32,236 nucleotides of DNA from Firmicutes bacterium CAG:475 (GTDB lineage: Bacteria > Bacillota > Clostridia > Christensenellales > CAG-917): contig FR895539.1 of the NCBI GenBank assembly GCA_000434435.1, positions 1-32,236 on the forward strand, given 5' to 3'. The translations under genes were made by a program, and so were the position numbers. Every line of letters starts with the position of its first letter. The stretch's first letter is position 1. Below the pieces are notes generated by a model. The model saw only the letters and a list, made by a program, of their open reading frames with translations. It was not told the DNA's origin and searched no databases. Below, one piece after another: positions 31,065 to 32,236 of the stretch.

Positions 31065-32236
31065 TTATTGATCGCCCTCGTTGTTGCCTCTTATCAGCAA
31101 GCGTATGGGCGTGCCCGAAAAGTCGAAACTCTTGCGGAGCGCGTTTTCGAGGTATCTCTTGTAGCTGAAATGCATGATCGTCGGATCATTGACTTTAAGC
31201 ACGAAAGTAGGCGGTGCGACCGACACTTGAGTGACGTAGAATATTTTGAGTTTTTTGCCGAGATAAGACGGCGGCTCGCTTATGCGAATAGCGTCCCCAA
31301 CCACCTCGTTGAGAAGTCCCGTCGGGATACGCTTTCTCGAATTTGCAACCACTTCTTTGCAAAGAGGAAGCAAATTGTCCAGCCTCTTGCCGCTCAATGC
31401 CGAAATATACACGGACTTGAAATAGTCCATATACTTCAAATCCTCTTTGAGCTTCTTTTCAAACTCGTAAATGGTGTGAGTGTTTTTGTCCACCAAATCC
31501 CACTTGTTCATCACGATTATAGAGGGCTTGCCTTCCTCGTGCACGAATCCTGCGATTTTGACGTCTTGCTCGGTAAGTCCTTCGGTTGCGTCGCATACGA
31601 CAAGCACCACGTCCGCGCGGCGCACGGCGAGCAAACTTCTCATAACCGAGTATCTTTCAAGATCCTCGTTGACCACTTTCTTTTTGCGCATACCTGCCGT
31701 GTCGATGATGAGATATTTGTCGTCGCCCACGTCGAGTTCGGTGTCGATGGCGTCCCTTGTCGTGCCAGCTATGTCGCTCACGATACAACGGTCGTAACCC
31801 AAAAGTCTGTTGGTTATCGAGCTCTTGCCCGCGTTCGGCTTTCCGACGATTGCGATTTTGATGCGTTCGGGATCTTCGTCAACGGAATATTCCGGGATAA
31901 CTTCGAGGATTGCGTCAAGCAAATCTCCAAGCCCCTTGCCCTGCTCCGCGCTCACCGCATGCGGTTCGCCGAATCCCAACGCATAAAAGTCGTACACGTT
32001 GCTCAAATCGTTGTTGTCTATTTTGTTGACCGCAAGTATAACGGGAAGTTTGGACTTGCGCAAAAACGAGCACACAAGGTTGTCGTCGGTTGTAAGCCCC
32101 GTCTTTCCGTCAACGACGTAAAGGATAGCGTCGGCAGTGTCCACTGCGATTTCCACTTGCGTGCGAATGTGATTCCACATCACGTCGTCGCTTTTAAGTT
32201 CCAATCCGCCCGTATCGATGAGCGTAAACGCTCTTC
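31065..32236 (-). CDS. der: Ribosome-assembly GTPase Der (EngA), 5'-truncated by the window edge
   Basis: About 390 residues of this double-GTPase are present; the N-terminal 50 or so lie beyond the right edge. The visible part begins with the end of GTPase domain 1 (DTGGLELKSDD, then NKID as G4). GTPase domain 2 follows with GKPNAGKS (G1), IAGTTRDAID (G2), DTAG (G3), NKWD (G4) and SALSGK (G5). The C-terminal KH-like domain ends in GTPIRLLIRGNN. Der helps mature the 50S ribosomal subunit. The frame is open to the last base, and the TTG at 32204 is not a start but the leucine of the G3 motif. The aminotransferase gene follows 175 bp downstream on the same strand. Confidence 0.97.
   Translation of the reverse strand, partial: RAFTLIDTGGLELKSDDVMWNHIRTQVEIAVDTADAILYVVDGKTGLTTDDNLVCSFLRKSKLPVILAVNKIDNNDLSNVYDFYALGFGEPHAVSAEQGKGLGDLLDAILEVIPEYSVDEDPERIKIAIVGKPNAGKSSITNRLLGYDRCIVSDIAGTTRDAIDTELDVGDDKYLIIDTAGMRKKKVVNEDLERYSVMRSLLAVRRADVVLVVCDATEGLTEQDVKIAGFVHEEGKPSIIVMNKWDLVDKNTHTIYEFEKKLKEDLKYMDYFKSVYISALSGKRLDNLLPLCKEVVANSRKRIPTGLLNEVVGDAIRISEPPSYLGKKLKIFYVTQVSVAPPTFVLKVNDPTIMHFSYKRYLENALRKSFDFSGTPIRLLIRGNNEGDQ

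Noticed and set aside
32202..32204. TTG at 32204 as the start of der
   Set aside because: The frame continues upstream and the TTG is the leucine in DTGGLEL, the G3 motif of the first GTPase domain.

Overview
The window looks like a piece of chromosome from a Gram-positive, Clostridia-like member of the Bacillota, probably an uncultured, gut-type, sugar-fermenting lineage. The evidence is AGGAG-type ribosome sites, promoters close to TTGACA-17-TATAAT, lipobox lipoproteins, an L-box (lysine) riboswitch, an ABC importer with fused binding protein and permease, and many hairpin plus U-run terminators. No phage, insertion sequence, CRISPR array or rRNA was seen. The lineage is an inference; the gene families are read from the translated sequence.

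Layout. (1) 14-89: tRNA-Ala(GGC) on the minus strand with its own promoter. (2) 270-3194: a lysine riboswitch with terminator, then a binding-protein/permease fusion and its ATPase, read as a lysine ABC importer. (3) 3390-5382: two lipoprotein carbohydrate-active enzymes, a CE1-type esterase and a GH16 glycosidase, ending at a terminator shared with the convergent operon. (4) 17691 down to 5447, minus strand: a small membrane protein, an ABC-2-type ATPase and permease, and three tandem paralogous exported proteins of about 1000 residues with bacterial Ig-like domains and a beta-helix. This 12-kb block is the least explained part of the window and the best candidate for an undescribed system. 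(5) 17762-21395: a CPA2 cation/proton antiporter, a MATE exporter, a folded-looking intergenic element and the HU gene. (6) 21472-22266: an XRE regulator divergent from a PH-domain protein, with two identical 12-bp palindromes between them. (7) 22296-27724: a lipoprotein with a PepSY-like end, divergent from a CtpE-like P-type ATPase that is followed 23 bp later by a GH27 alpha-galactosidase with an inserted domain. (8) 27732-32236, minus strand: a GPH-family sugar symporter, an aspartate aminotransferase of subgroup Ic, and the GTPase gene der, which runs off the right edge.

How the parts may work together. The secreted esterase and GH16 enzyme could trim polysaccharide outside the cell. The cytoplasmic alpha-galactosidase and the GPH symporter could import and split alpha-galactosides. 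The ABC-2/Ig/beta-helix operon probably builds or serves the cell surface; its substrate cannot be read from sequence. The remaining genes are housekeeping (tRNA, HU, Der, aminotransferase) or ion and drug transport.
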